Source of the DNA: Strigamia acuminata
Lineage: Eukaryota > Arthropoda > Chilopoda > Geophilomorpha > Linotaeniidae
NCBI GenBank assembly: GCA_949358305.1
Contig: OX442315.1
Span: 9,388,427-9,452,426 of the forward strand
Length of the DNA: 64,000 bases
Direction: 5' to 3'
Each line of letters begins with the position of its first letter. Positions within the stretch are counted from its first letter, which is position 1. The notes beneath the pieces were generated by a model. That model saw nothing but the letters and a program-made list of their open reading frames with translations. It searched no databases and had not been told where the DNA came from. A program made the translations under genes and the position numbers. Positions 23,331-33,450 of the stretch are shown here, one piece after another.

Positions 23331-24140
23331 CAGATATGTGTTGGTACATAATTAATTATTTGGGGTAAAATTTCACACCATACTGCACTATTCGGGTGAA
23401 GACGATAGGGAAGAGGGAGTTGAGTGGTGTGGTGAGAGAGAGACGTTGCTGGGAGAGCAGAGAGGAAGGACATGCGGTAAACGAGAGAGAAGTATGTGCT
23501 GCTAAGGGTCCCGACGCCGGCAAAGGCAACCCTGCCAGCTTCTGACTTTGCTCCTCTCACCATTCACCACTGTGACGTTCAGTAACATGGCTTGGAGCCT
23601 GTTGCAGCTTCCATGAGCGGTTACATGGATTGTACGAGGTGAGTAAGATAGAATGTTTGTCCAGAGTGGCTGACCACGTCACCCATGGGGCTCAAGCCCT
23701 GTGTGTGACGGGTCGGTTGCTGGTGTAGCGTGACTAACAGCACTACCACACAAGGGGAGATGGTAGACTCCAACCCCTAGACAACGGATTAAAGGCCAAA
23801 ACCCAACAATCTGGAATCTCTGTCTCATTCTTACGTGAGTATGATCCCATTTTAGTAAAGCTCCATACTGCACCAGTATAACCAGAGCATGCTGTACTTC
23901 GTACCATCGAGAATAGGCTTTTTCCAGAGAATTCCTATCCGAAAATTATATTTTTATTCGGTAAGGTCAGTTATCACTAACTTTAAAATGTGGAAACACA
24001 AGGGAGCGGGTAAAATTTGAAATCATGCCGCATTGGCGACCCCGATTGGGATTAATAATGTCCCAAGCCGCCATGTGGCAATTACATTATATGGGGATTA
24101 CTGGCCCCAATTACTTATACCCGCGCTACTTCACTATTCC
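23331..24140. other. Unassigned stretch with a GC-richer core (about 23390-23880)
   Basis: This segment has higher GC than its flanks and no convincing ORF. It may be a retroposed or non-coding repeat. Only one copy exists in this window, so no boundaries can be set. I see no RNA gene in it. Confidence 0.2.
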
Positions 24141-24230
24141 TAAGACAAGAGTAAGAACATGGATATCCAGATTACGAACAATTTGAATTTCATCCTGAAG
24201 ATATTTACAACTCAAAAAATTTAATAATCA
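24141..24230 (+). pseudogene. Relic of the C-terminus of an LRR-2-like gene
   Basis: 'AGTAAGAACATGGATATCCA' and the bases after it match the LRR-2 tail at 26350-26430 (there AAGTAAGAACTTGGATATCC), including the following 'TGAATTTCATCCTG' and 'GACAACTC'-like bases. In the intact copies this is the 'CNNLDLQ' C-terminus. Only about 90 bp survive. Confidence 0.5.
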
Positions 24231-24573
24231 ATAAAGAGTGATTTAATTCAATTAAATCTGCAAGAATTTATCAAAAACTCATTGAAAGACAGCAAAATTC
24301 GCCAAAATTTATCAAAAAAAACGATAGAAATTCAACAAAGGTGTACAATTTAAAACTATAAAGCAAGCAGGCCTCTATCTAATTTGAATTCTTAGTCAAA
24401 ATGTGATTCCTTTGAATTATTTACACTTATGGCGTATACATGAAAAATAGTCGTAAAAGATGCTTTGACCTCGTGATCTTTTCCAATTCAAAGACGTAAT
24501 GCGCCATGATGGCGAATTTTAAAATCATTTAGAATAAACAAAATCCCTTAACACTTTAATTACTGCAACAAAA

Positions 24574-26392
24574 ATGGCAAATTGTACAAAACCCCGTAAC
24601 GTAATCGTAAGCATAACGCAAGCCGACCGTATACCAACGTTAACCAAACGTCTCCCACTAAACATACATGTGTTGTATATCCCTGATCTGTTCGCTAACA
24701 ATTTTCAACGACGCCCTAATCAAGCACAAACATGCCGTACAAGAAATCAGCGTTGAGTCTCGAACATCTGTGTTTGACCAAAGCAACTATCCACTTTGCC
24801 GCAATCAAACACCGATTAACGAACACCCATCTACCGGACATATTTATCAACAACATTTATCTACGACGCAGTGATCTCTTTGGACATACATATCGCCATT
24901 TGTCTTCGACCTTTTTCATTCATTCGGGCACTTGATTACTCCGCGATTTGCACAAGTTTGATCTTCCAATTGGGCCTCTATTATGCTGGGCGCAGACATA
25001 CCGCGATTTCGCTAGCGAAATCGCGCTGTGAATCGCGCGCAGTGCTACACACATATAGCTATTTCAGCTCTGCGAATTCAATGTTATGACGTCATTGCAC
25101 AGCATTCACACAGCAACCAAAAATGTTGATGAAATGACGTCATTTCAAACAGCTCACGGGATTGGCTGCGACATGAATCGCAGGCGAAATAGTACTTGGG
25201 GCAAGTACTATTTCGCAAAGTAGATTTCCAACCGGCGCGAAAGAAATGGCGTCACCTGCACATGCGCAATGGTAACGCGATCGCGACGCGACGCGAAATC
25301 GCGGTATGTCTGCGCCCAGCATTAGCGAGAATAAGCGACGTTTGTGAAAACCTCGTACGTAGATCTAAACTTGGATCGATTTTCAGATTGAAAGAGACTT
25401 CTCACTTCTCCGAAACTTCAACGTCTAAGCCTAAGCTGTCGCTGCAATCGGTAAACATTGTCCGCTTTTACAGTACCTTGACTTGGCGCTCTGCCAAAAG
25501 GTTTCCGATGATTCGGTCCGTTCATTTAGCAACATGAAACTGCAGTATTTAAACATCATGTTTACCAGGGTGACAGCCGAGGGTTGTTTAGCCATTCTAA
25601 ACCAACTGCCGCTTTTAAAAGATTTCAAACATAGTCTCTGGGGTGAGTTATTTCGTTTGTTAGAAAAACAAATCATTTTGAACAAACCACTGCGCACTTA
25701 TTCCCTCAAGGAGTGTTGGTATTATCCTAATGATGTCCAAACGATCGCCACTGTCACCGCCGCTTTCCCCAATTTATGCAAATTGTCTATTACACAAATT
25801 TGGGATTTGGGATCAATCTTGAACCACACACAAGACAAATCACTACGAATAACCAGTCTAGGTCTGTACGATTGTAGGCAGGTTAAAATTAGACTTATTG
25901 ATCATTGCTGTCCAGTGCTCGACAGTTTAGAATTGATTCGATGTGACACTTCTAATGAAAGTGAAGATACTATTTACTCACGGCATACGGCTGAGCATAT
26001 TCCTTACAAGAACCTTCGTCGTCTAAAAGTAAATTACTAGTACATGTGGAATTTTGAAATACCGGTAACCGACAAGTTAACTTCTCAGTTGTTGTTGCTT
26101 TGTCAGAATTTGGAAAGCTTAAAAATAGCTTATTGCGTTGAATTTTCTGACCAATTGGTTTCAAAACATGTTCGATTGGGCACGTTTAAAAATCTGAAAA
26201 TTCTATCGCTTACTTCGTGTGACTCGATTACTTTGAGTTCGATCAAAGAATTGTTGGATATGCACGGACCATTAAATGCGTTAAATTGTTTTAGTTGTAA
26301 TAACATAGAATAGATGATTCAGCCTTTATTGAAATTGACTCCTACGTCAAAAGTAAGAACTTGGATATCCAGATTACGGACAAATACATAAT
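24574..26392 (+). pseudogene. LRR-2 pseudogene (divergent member, carries a MITE)
   Basis: It aligns along the whole intact LRR protein. 'MPYKKSALSLEHLCLTKATI' matches the N-terminal block, 'FIHSGT' and 'FDLPIGPL' match the second block, and 'CPLLQYLDLALCQKVSDDS' matches the cysteine-containing LRR. The C-terminal repeats run through 26313. Defects: a TGA after 'FIHSGT', a MITE at 24984-25321, frame changes between 25350 and 25470, an in-frame TAG at 26038-26040, and a stop at 26311-26313 with the true C-terminus in another frame. It is much more diverged than LRR-3, -4 and -5 and so is an older paralogue. Confidence 0.85.
24984..25321. mobile_element. Harbinger-like MITE inside LRR-2
   Basis: Perfect 29-bp inverted repeats (24984-25012 and 25293-25321, left end TGCTGGGCGCAGACATACCG) flanked by a 3-bp duplication TTA (24981-24983 and 25322-25324). 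TTA/TAA duplications are typical of PIF/Harbinger elements. There is no transposase in the 338 bp. Removing it joins 'DLPIGPLL' to 'ARISDVCENLV' as expected from the other LRR copies. Confidence 0.88.
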
Positions 26393-28440
26393 GTGAATTT
26401 CATCCTGCAGATACTGACAACTCAAAAAAACAAGCAAATATAAAAAACCAAGTTTTTGAAAAAGGCTTTTATATTGGTTTTCAAATCGCCGCCAGAGTGC
26501 GCTACTACCGCAAATTGTTTCGTGATTGCCGTGATCGTGCCAAAAAACCTTCAACAAAGTACTTTTTCTAAATAATATTAAAAAACAAAATATATGGGCA
26601 CCTAGGAATTTTTGTTTTAACCAGGTTTAGCCTGGTTTCAGAATTTTTAGAACCTTTTAAAGTATCGAAAACATCAAAATTCGTATCGGCGAACATTTTG
26701 GCATCCATTAAAGGACACGGGTTCCGCCAGGTAGCGCTTCGGTTTGAAAAGTTACTTTTCAGGTCACGTGACCGGACGTTGAACCACACACGCACACACA
26801 CACACAACGTTCAAGTCAAGTTAAATAAAAGCCTTTAATTAATAATAATGAATAAAGAGTGAATTGAAATAAAATCTATCGCACCCTTCAAAGTTATCAG
26901 ACAATAAGCATTTCATTCACATGTTTTAAAAGAGTACGTTTTTGATGTAGGAGGACAATCCAACACCATGCTCATTGGAACTAATAACCAGAATAAACAA
27001 TATATAACAATGTAAAGCAAGACAACCGTACCCTTGTGTACGAATAAAAATAGTGTTGACTTAGAAATCTAAGGTGTAAAATGTCTCCTTCATTCACTCC
27101 AAAGTGGAGCTGAGTTCGATTGAGCGTATATAACCTTTAAGTAAAACACCAACCAGATTCTCACAAATATAAACTTTTCACATCATCTCCAAAATTTGGA
27201 TTTAGGGGTAGTCAAAAGTGGGGAATCCAATGGCTTTGACGGTTTCGGGAGACAAACAAAAGCGGAACCGATAATCAGGAGATTAAAACCGGTTATACGA
27301 CTTTTAATTGCCCTCTTATGGCCCATTATTTAATTTTTTAATTTCATTGTTAGCTGTCAGCATTGTTATGCATGTGCTTTTTCTTTTTTTCTTTTCTAAC
27401 CTAAGGTATCAAACCTTAACCAAACAATATCCGACCACATTTTCACAGAATTGAATCGTTTTTTCCCCAGCAATCGGAACCTCTCAAAGGCTTTTTTTAC
27501 ACAGAAGAGAATAAAAGAGGATCTTTTTATATCTAGCAAAAAAATGGAAAAATTCAATTGGTAAATTAAAATCCATGACTACAAATCAAAGCTAAAATAT
27601 TTGTTTTAGAATGGCTTTGTGGATGACATTCCCAAGGACGCCACACAGCGTCAAAAATAAAACATAAAAAAATCCAAATTGACCAAATTTGACCGCATTT
27701 CTCTTCTCCTATAGGTCTGCATTAAAAGCGAACATTAAATATCTTCAAGCAATTATAGTACGGAGTATTTCTTATTTATCTTGCTTAAAATAAATCACAA
27801 CTGCCATTTGTGTACTCTACAAAAGAAAATCCAATAATATAAGAAAAAATGAGTGTTTTTTTTTTATCTTTGCAACACAGGCCGAGTTTAAATATTAAAT
27901 GCCAGTAAAACAAACTAATTAAAATATGAGCAAAACTAATGATTGAAATCGTTTGCCCACCCCACTCATTCAGATACTTAAATCTCTAGGAATACTGAAT
28001 ACGTATGCAAGTCACATTAAGCTTCATGAAAATATTTATTTTTAAATCAGATAAGAACAGTCAAATTCAGAAAAGTGCAAATTATGACCAAACGTAAAGA
28101 GATCTTGAAAATAAATGCTTGTATCAGACCAACCTCCATTATTATTACCCGAAAACGACCTCCGCACACGAGGCGAAAAATGCGACGGGGTCCATTAGAA
28201 ATGGGTAAATTTAGAGTTTATTAAAAATTACAAATGTACTTACAGTTTGTTGACTCGATCTTCATTCAAAATTGCAGTTCCAAAATGCTTAATTTCATTT
28301 ATGTATTCGATAGTTCACGTCCTAACTGCGGTGCATGAACTAGTAAAGCTTCGAATTGTCGCCGCCAGAATTCACAAGACTCGGCTACCGCCTGCAATAT
28401 GCCGTAAGTAATAATTTAATAACTACATTGCAGCCTTGCA
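26393..28440. other. AT-rich intergenic region, no gene seen
   Basis: No supported coding sequence. It contains a CA-repeat microsatellite at about 26785-26812. The 18-20 bp word GCCAGAGTGCGCTACTA near 26492 is the reverse complement of bases near 29005-29025 and 42895-42915, so it marks a dispersed repeat. Confidence 0.4.
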
Positions 28441-28990
28441 GGTGGAATTAATAAAATAAAATAAAAAATTTCAAAAAAGTCAATAAAAATTTCAAAAAAA
28501 TCCAAAAAATAATTATTTTTTGATTTACTTTTCTCCTCAAATCGTTATCCTGCGTTGCAAGTATGTAATGATTGGAATTATCGCTTCCCAACATGCTAAA
28601 TAAGCAATCCGATGCATTTCCAGGTGATTTTTCAGTTGCAAACTGCTTCACGATTGCCAATGCTCCGTATAGTTTCGAACCTTTATTAAGAAAATTAAAT
28701 TTAAATAATTAATTGAAACATCCGATAATATTTTTCTTTTGTTTTGTCACCTAATTTTTCAACACGCCGTTGAGAGCAATTTCACTTCCCCATCGAAATA
28801 TTTGGTCAGTTGTTGTTTGATGTTAATTTGATTCGTTAACGCCGCTTGACAAAACGTGCCCTCAACTAGCACTTGGTCGAAACCCGTAATTATTACGGAA
28901 GAAACTCAAATAGCGATCAACTGTCTTCCGCCGCTTGCTTTTCATCCTAAAAATGCGTTTTTCACTACCAAAACAAATCCGCCATTTGTA
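28441..28990 (-). pseudogene. Truncated UTP23 duplicate
   Basis: It matches the first two exons, the intron between them and the upstream flank of UTP23 (60363-60870), so it arose by DNA duplication rather than retroposition. The start codon would be at 28945. Deletions remove about 8 bp ('ATGGCTGT' of the parent), about 19 bp near the end of exon 1, and 15 bp in exon 2 that encode the Cys-Gly-His of the zinc-binding region. Exons 3 and 4 are absent. The right boundary is at about 28990, where the word GATAGTAGCGCACTCTGG begins. Confidence 0.88.
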
Positions 28991-29066
28991 ATCCGATTTG
29001 ATTGATAGTAGCGCACTCTGGTGGCGATTTACTTTTACCTGTTACTTTTTTCTATCACTAAGAGGT

Positions 29067-29073
29067 GAGAATT

Positions 29074-29105
<32 letters not shown>

Positions 29106-29112
29106 AATTATT
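29067..29112 (+). repeat. (ATT)n microsatellite
   Basis: About nine TTA/ATT units. The same tract recurs at 42962-43005 at the same place in the duplicated block. Confidence 0.85.
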
Positions 29113-29242
29113 CATTTACTTTGCATTATTCTTTTGGACTTTACTAAAAGTTAAGTCCGCTTGCGCAGAGCAAGAAAAATCACGCCCCCTGGTGCCAAGC
29201 GCCACTTCTGATTGATCTAATATATCCCGCCTTCGCACAGCT

Positions 29243-29943
29243 ATGTCAGCATCAGCTATTGCACCTGAGAAAGCATCAGGCCCATCCATGGACATCCCCA
29301 ACGTTTATATTGATGGTTCCATCAAGGAAACTAGTGGATTTGGCAAAAAAAGAGTTGTGGGAATTTTCTGGCAAGAACATCCGGAAAGGTTGGACCAAAT
29401 ACCCGGTACTATCGCGCGAAAATCCAGGGCATAAACAACAACACGTAGCAGATTGTGTAAAATCGTACTGTACTTTGCAGGGACGAGGCAGTACTCTTCC
29501 AAGATTCAAAGATTACGAGTAATGAATGGATGAGCTTCTGATCCATGGCATTATGAAAATTCTTAACCAATGCCTGTGCCTAGAAGAAAAAGTGCTTCAA
29601 GTAAACATTTTTACAAAATGTGAATATTTGGTCAGTTTTTGTAAGTTTAATCATTTTTAATTTTATTTTTATCCATTTTGTAATTTATTTAATAATTAAA
29701 TTTTTTTAAGGCAAAGCTGAAAAAGACAAATTGAAAGGAGCCGAATCGAAAGAGCAAGACCGCACTTTTATCCGCTGTTGTAAGGAGTTGGCCAGTTTTA
29801 GAGTTTTAGTGAATTTTTCGGAAAGATAGATGTGCGTTTGGTAAATATTAATATTTTTTTTATTTCTATTTGATTAATTTTTTTGTTTTTGTTTTTAGCA
29901 TGTACGTAGCAACTGAAGAAATGGTGCATTTCTAGAAGGCTAC
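29243..29943 (+). pseudogene. RNase-H-like gene relic (copy 1 of the duplicated block)
   Basis: 'NVYIDGSIKETSGFGKKRVV' followed by 'GIFWQEHPE' resembles the first strand of RNase H1-type domains (VYTDGS...GIGVYW..HP), with the first catalytic Asp present. Further on, 'VLQVNIF.KCEYLVSF' resembles the later TDSQYL strand but lacks the Asp. A GT-AG intron with clear consensus lies at about 29641-29710. Stops and a 7-base insertion at 29400-29408 break the frame. The same sequence, with different lesions, is at 43104-44080. Family assignment is by motif shape only. Confidence 0.4.
29400..29408 (+). other. Probable transposon excision footprint (TA CCCGG TA)
   Basis: The homologous site in copy 2 carries a TA-flanked MITE with ends CCG...CGG (43283-43555). 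Here the same flanks are joined by TACCCGGTA, that is both TAs plus five terminal bases. Without it the flanking frame would be continuous. Confidence 0.65.
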
Positions 29944-30075
29944 AGCTTTGGTCGAAGGGGCACTTAAAAACTATCCCTGATTTATTATAAATATGGATAA
30001 AAAAAGGACTGTAATTACCGCATTAAATTATTCTAGATGTATTGTTACCTGCAAACTTCCTCTATTTAAATATGC

Positions 30076-30407
30076 TGTTGCACCTTTTAACACATGTTTC
30101 TAGCCGTTTAATGGTCAATAATAGGCCTATAAGGAAGATGACTCTTCTATTTCATATTTTTCTTACATCTCTAGCCTTGTTCAATTATTATTACACCTAT
30201 ACACACTGTAGATAATGACACAACATAGTTCAATTTTGTTTGTTAGTACACATGCAAATAGCAATACTTGAAGTCAAACAGCATAAATAACTTTATTAAT
30301 GAATTTATTCTTTTTTTACAACAAATAACGTTCGATTACCACCATAATGGCGCAACAGCGCCTTCTGGTGGGAAAACTGACATTTATAGCCATTCTAATT
30401 TCTCACA
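30076..30407 (-). repeat. LTR-like fragment related to element C (copy 1)
   Basis: The last 130 bp ('CATAAATAACTTTATT...GGCGCAACAGCGCCTTCTGG...TCTCACA') match the LTR end of element C at 35231-35361. The block starts TGTTGCACC and ends CTCACA. No target duplication is evident. Related copies lie at about 33035-33180 (partial), 40560-40685 (partial) and 44330-44585. Confidence 0.6.
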
Positions 30408-30450
30408 AAATTACTCTGGTTTTGACAGAAATTCCTGGAAAAAACAAAAA

Positions 30451-30711
30451 ATGGAAGTTCATGTAGAAAAAATCAAACATACCGGTATTTAAGCTGAGGG
30501 TACAACTTTAACGACGAAAAAGAAACAGGAATCAAAATATGGAATAAGATATTCTGTGTTGCTGGATTTGCCCTACATTGATATCATTCGTGATCATAAC
30601 TTTTTAGGAATCTCTAAGAAAATGATACACGAATGGATCAAGTCAGAGAAATTGTCCAAACAAAACTGTGAAGAAATGCAAAATATACTGAATATTACTC
30701 TGATGCGTTAA
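30451..30711 (+). pseudogene. Transposase-like fragment (copy 1, with stop)
   Basis: Equivalent to the open copy at 44621-44881 but with an in-frame TAA at about 30490. It reads 'KYGIRYSVLLDLPYIDIIRD' then 'FLGISKKMIHEWI'. This resembles, from memory, the 'KYGVRYS.L..LPYFD..R...HNLFLG.AKHM' region of animal Tnp2/CACTA-like transposases. The fragment is too short to be sure. Confidence 0.45.
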
Positions 30712-31012
30712 ACGTAAAAAGTTTCTGCAAATAAAGATGGAATACAAAAACTATCGTAAAAATTCCGTTTTCAAGTTAAAGACATCTGGAAATCCAATAA
30801 AAACTACACACAAATCCTACTTAATTTATTAAACACAAATATAAAAATTTGATGATTATGAGATCGATTTTCTTTTAATTTTTAAAAATCTAATGACGCG
30901 CAGCACGAACATGTAACAAGTCTAACAACGTTCGGCATACGTTTCCAGCATTACATTTAAACGGCTTGTTCACGAAAATTTAAACATTCGAATTTGCAAC
31001 TGCTTAATCAAC

Positions 31013-32356
31013 ATGCCGTACCAGAAAAATCTGCAAGAACTTTGTTTAAGGAAGATTATGATTGATTTCGACGCGATGCAAGCCCATTTAACTGAACAAC
31101 CTTTCCCTCCCGTCTTTATCCAGACCATATATGAAAGATTGCGTCAACGCGAAAACACACGTGAACTCGATAGCCGTTTGAAATCAAACATTTTCATTCA
31201 TTCCGGCACGACAAGGTTGTGGAAATTCTACATGTTCGATTTACCAGTGAATCGTTTGTTCGACAAAATTGGCAAATTGTGCACAAACCTCATCGACTTA
31301 GACTTGTCAACCTCGTATGTTCCCCCAGCTCGACAAGTAATCAAACTGCTGTCCCATTTGCCGCAAATTCAACGTTTAAACTTAAAAGGCACAATAGCAT
31401 GCACGGACAAGGTCGCAGCTGAAATCGGTCGCAATTGTCGACAATTGACGCATCTGGATTTAACTTACTGTCCACAGATCACCGACACTGGCCTCTTTTC
31501 TTTAGCCACTTGCGTTAAACTTGAGTGTTTGAGTGTAATCGATACTAGTGTGACGTGCAAGGGATGTTTCAGCATTTTAAACCGACTGCCCGTTTTAAAG
31601 GTATTTGACACCGACTACAATTTGTTTGCCATGATAAAACGACAATCACAATCGATGCCGTTGCGCACTTATTCCATCGAACAAATTAACCGTTTTCTGA
31701 ATACTAGCCAAGACCTCACCTTTCTCTTCACCGCTTTCCCTAAATTGACCAATTTACGTGTTAAAAGGGTTACTCTAGTGGCACTGCACGCGTGCGAACC
31801 CGAAGTGATGAGCGTGGGGTTACAACGATTGACTGTTCTGGATCTGTCGGGTCTTAGCTTAGTTAGTCTTCGACTGATTAGTCGCTTCTGTCCAAAGTTG
31901 AAGGAATTGACACTGATTCGGTGTACGATTTTAGATGAAACCGATAATTTGCGAGATTCTGCCGTTGCTCTGTTCACGAAGCTACGTTGCTTGAAAATCA
32001 GTTCGATTCATCTTAATGTTGATTTACACGCGTTATTCTTGCAGTGTCCAAATGTGGAGGATGTACGTATTTCTGTTTGTGAAGCATTTGATGATGAATT
32101 GGTATTGAAGCTTGTTGGGTCGAATGCATTTCAAAATCTCAAGCTTTTGGAACTTTATGCATGTCGTTCGATTAATTTGAGTTCAATTTTGAAATTATTG
32201 GAAATGCGAAATCCGTTGAGGAAGTTGATCGTGCAACTGTGTAGAAATATTGATACGCCAGCTTATGAAAAAATTAAAAGTTACGTAAAATGCAACAACT
32301 TGGATTTACAGGGCAGCCACATTGGAGATTGGAGTGATAATTTACAGTATTTTTAA
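31013..32356 (+). CDS. LRR-3: intact leucine-rich-repeat protein (447 aa)
   Basis: One uninterrupted exon. The start chosen is the Met-Pro-Tyr-Gln codon shared by LRR-3, -4 and -5. In this copy the frame is open for 36 more codons upstream (reading 'SITFKRLVHENLNIRICNCL') back to a TAA, without an ATG, so an upstream exon or an older, longer N-terminus is possible. Residues 1-110 are not repeat-like. From about residue 110 there are irregular LRRs of 24-28 residues, including cysteine-containing ones ('CRQLTHLDLTYCPQITDTGL'), as in F-box/LRR and AMN1-type proteins. No F-box is seen, and no signal peptide or membrane segment. A substrate-recognition role by analogy with FBXL proteins would be inference. 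Its flanks are duplicated around LRR-5. Confidence 0.85.
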   Translation: MPYQKNLQELCLRKIMIDFDAMQAHLTEQPFPPVFIQTIYERLRQRENTRELDSRLKSNIFIHSGTTRLWKFYMFDLPVNRLFDKIGKLCTNLIDLDLSTSYVPPARQVIKLLSHLPQIQRLNLKGTIACTDKVAAEIGRNCRQLTHLDLTYCPQITDTGLFSLATCVKLECLSVIDTSVTCKGCFSILNRLPVLKVFDTDYNLFAMIKRQSQSMPLRTYSIEQINRFLNTSQDLTFLFTAFPKLTNLRVKRVTLVALHACEPEVMSVGLQRLTVLDLSGLSLVSLRLISRFCPKLKELTLIRCTILDETDNLRDSAVALFTKLRCLKISSIHLNVDLHALFLQCPNVEDVRISVCEAFDDELVLKLVGSNAFQNLKLLELYACRSINLSSILKLLEMRNPLRKLIVQLCRNIDTPAYEKIKSYVKCNNLDLQGSHIGDWSDNLQYF

Positions 32357-33446
32357 TTTTACGTCGTAACATGTTTACTATATATCTAATTTATCTGGAA
32401 TGAATCCTGTCAAAAATGCTGTCAACCTTGAATGGTTGATCCATCAACTTCGCTGCAACACAATAAATGAAATATTATTCATAATTACATTCCAAGTTTT
32501 TATCAATCAAATGCAAAATCCATCTAAAGATGGCAAATCCAAACTTGCCAAAAAGAAATGCAGCAAAGAAAAAAAATAATTATAATGTAGTATAAATAAA
32601 TGAAATAAAATCGATGTTGGGTGACTGAAGACGTCTTTTTATTGATATTTTGAATTACATAGTTTACATAATTCCTAGCTTCATCTAATAACAACGGCTG
32701 CTTTTAACAATCCCTTGATAACACCGTATAAATATCGAGAAAAAGAAATGTTACCATTCTCCTGTTTGAAGTGATCCTTGGAGTGTCTCGCATTCCATTG
32801 GTCAGTCTTGACCATTGTTATATATTGTGACGCTGCTACTACAGCGCCACCTATCTTGGAATAAACTAGTCAGTTATGTAAAACCTCAACATACCAACGG
32901 TCACGTTATTTTGCATGCTCCATTACAGTTTTAATATTTAGTCAAGACAGACTAATCCTCACTCACTGTCTGTATTATAGCCAAGCAGCGAAAAGAAAGA
33001 GAAATAAGGTAAAATGGATAAACAGATGAAAATATGCTGTTGCACCTTTAACACATGTCAATAATAGGTCAATATTGGTCAATAATAGGCCTGTAATGGT
33101 CAATAAAAGACCTTGTGCAATTATTATTACACCTATACACACTGTAGATAATGACACAACATAACATAGTTCAATTTCATTTAGCGTTTGATTTAAAAAT
33201 AATATCTAAAAATGTAATAAATAATTTTCAGATATTATTTTTAACTTAAACATAAAATATAAATGTTCTCTAAAAATGCAAATGCGGGATGTCATGTCAG
33301 TTGTCCGCCATTTGCCCGCAAAATAACGTCATTTTTGCCGTTTCGGCTGGATGGTGCCACGATCACAAGACAGAATCGCTTTACAGTCAAACAATTAAAT
33401 TGTGCTAGATGTGAAGTCCTGTGGTTGATTGTCCTAGATTGAATAA
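32357..33446. other. 3' flank of LRR-3; partial repeat, no gene seen
   Basis: AT-rich. About 33035-33180 repeats the LTR-like sequence of 30076-30230 (GTTGCACC...ACACTGTAGATAATGACACA). Otherwise I see nothing that I can name. Confidence 0.4.
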
Positions 33447-33450
33447 ATGT

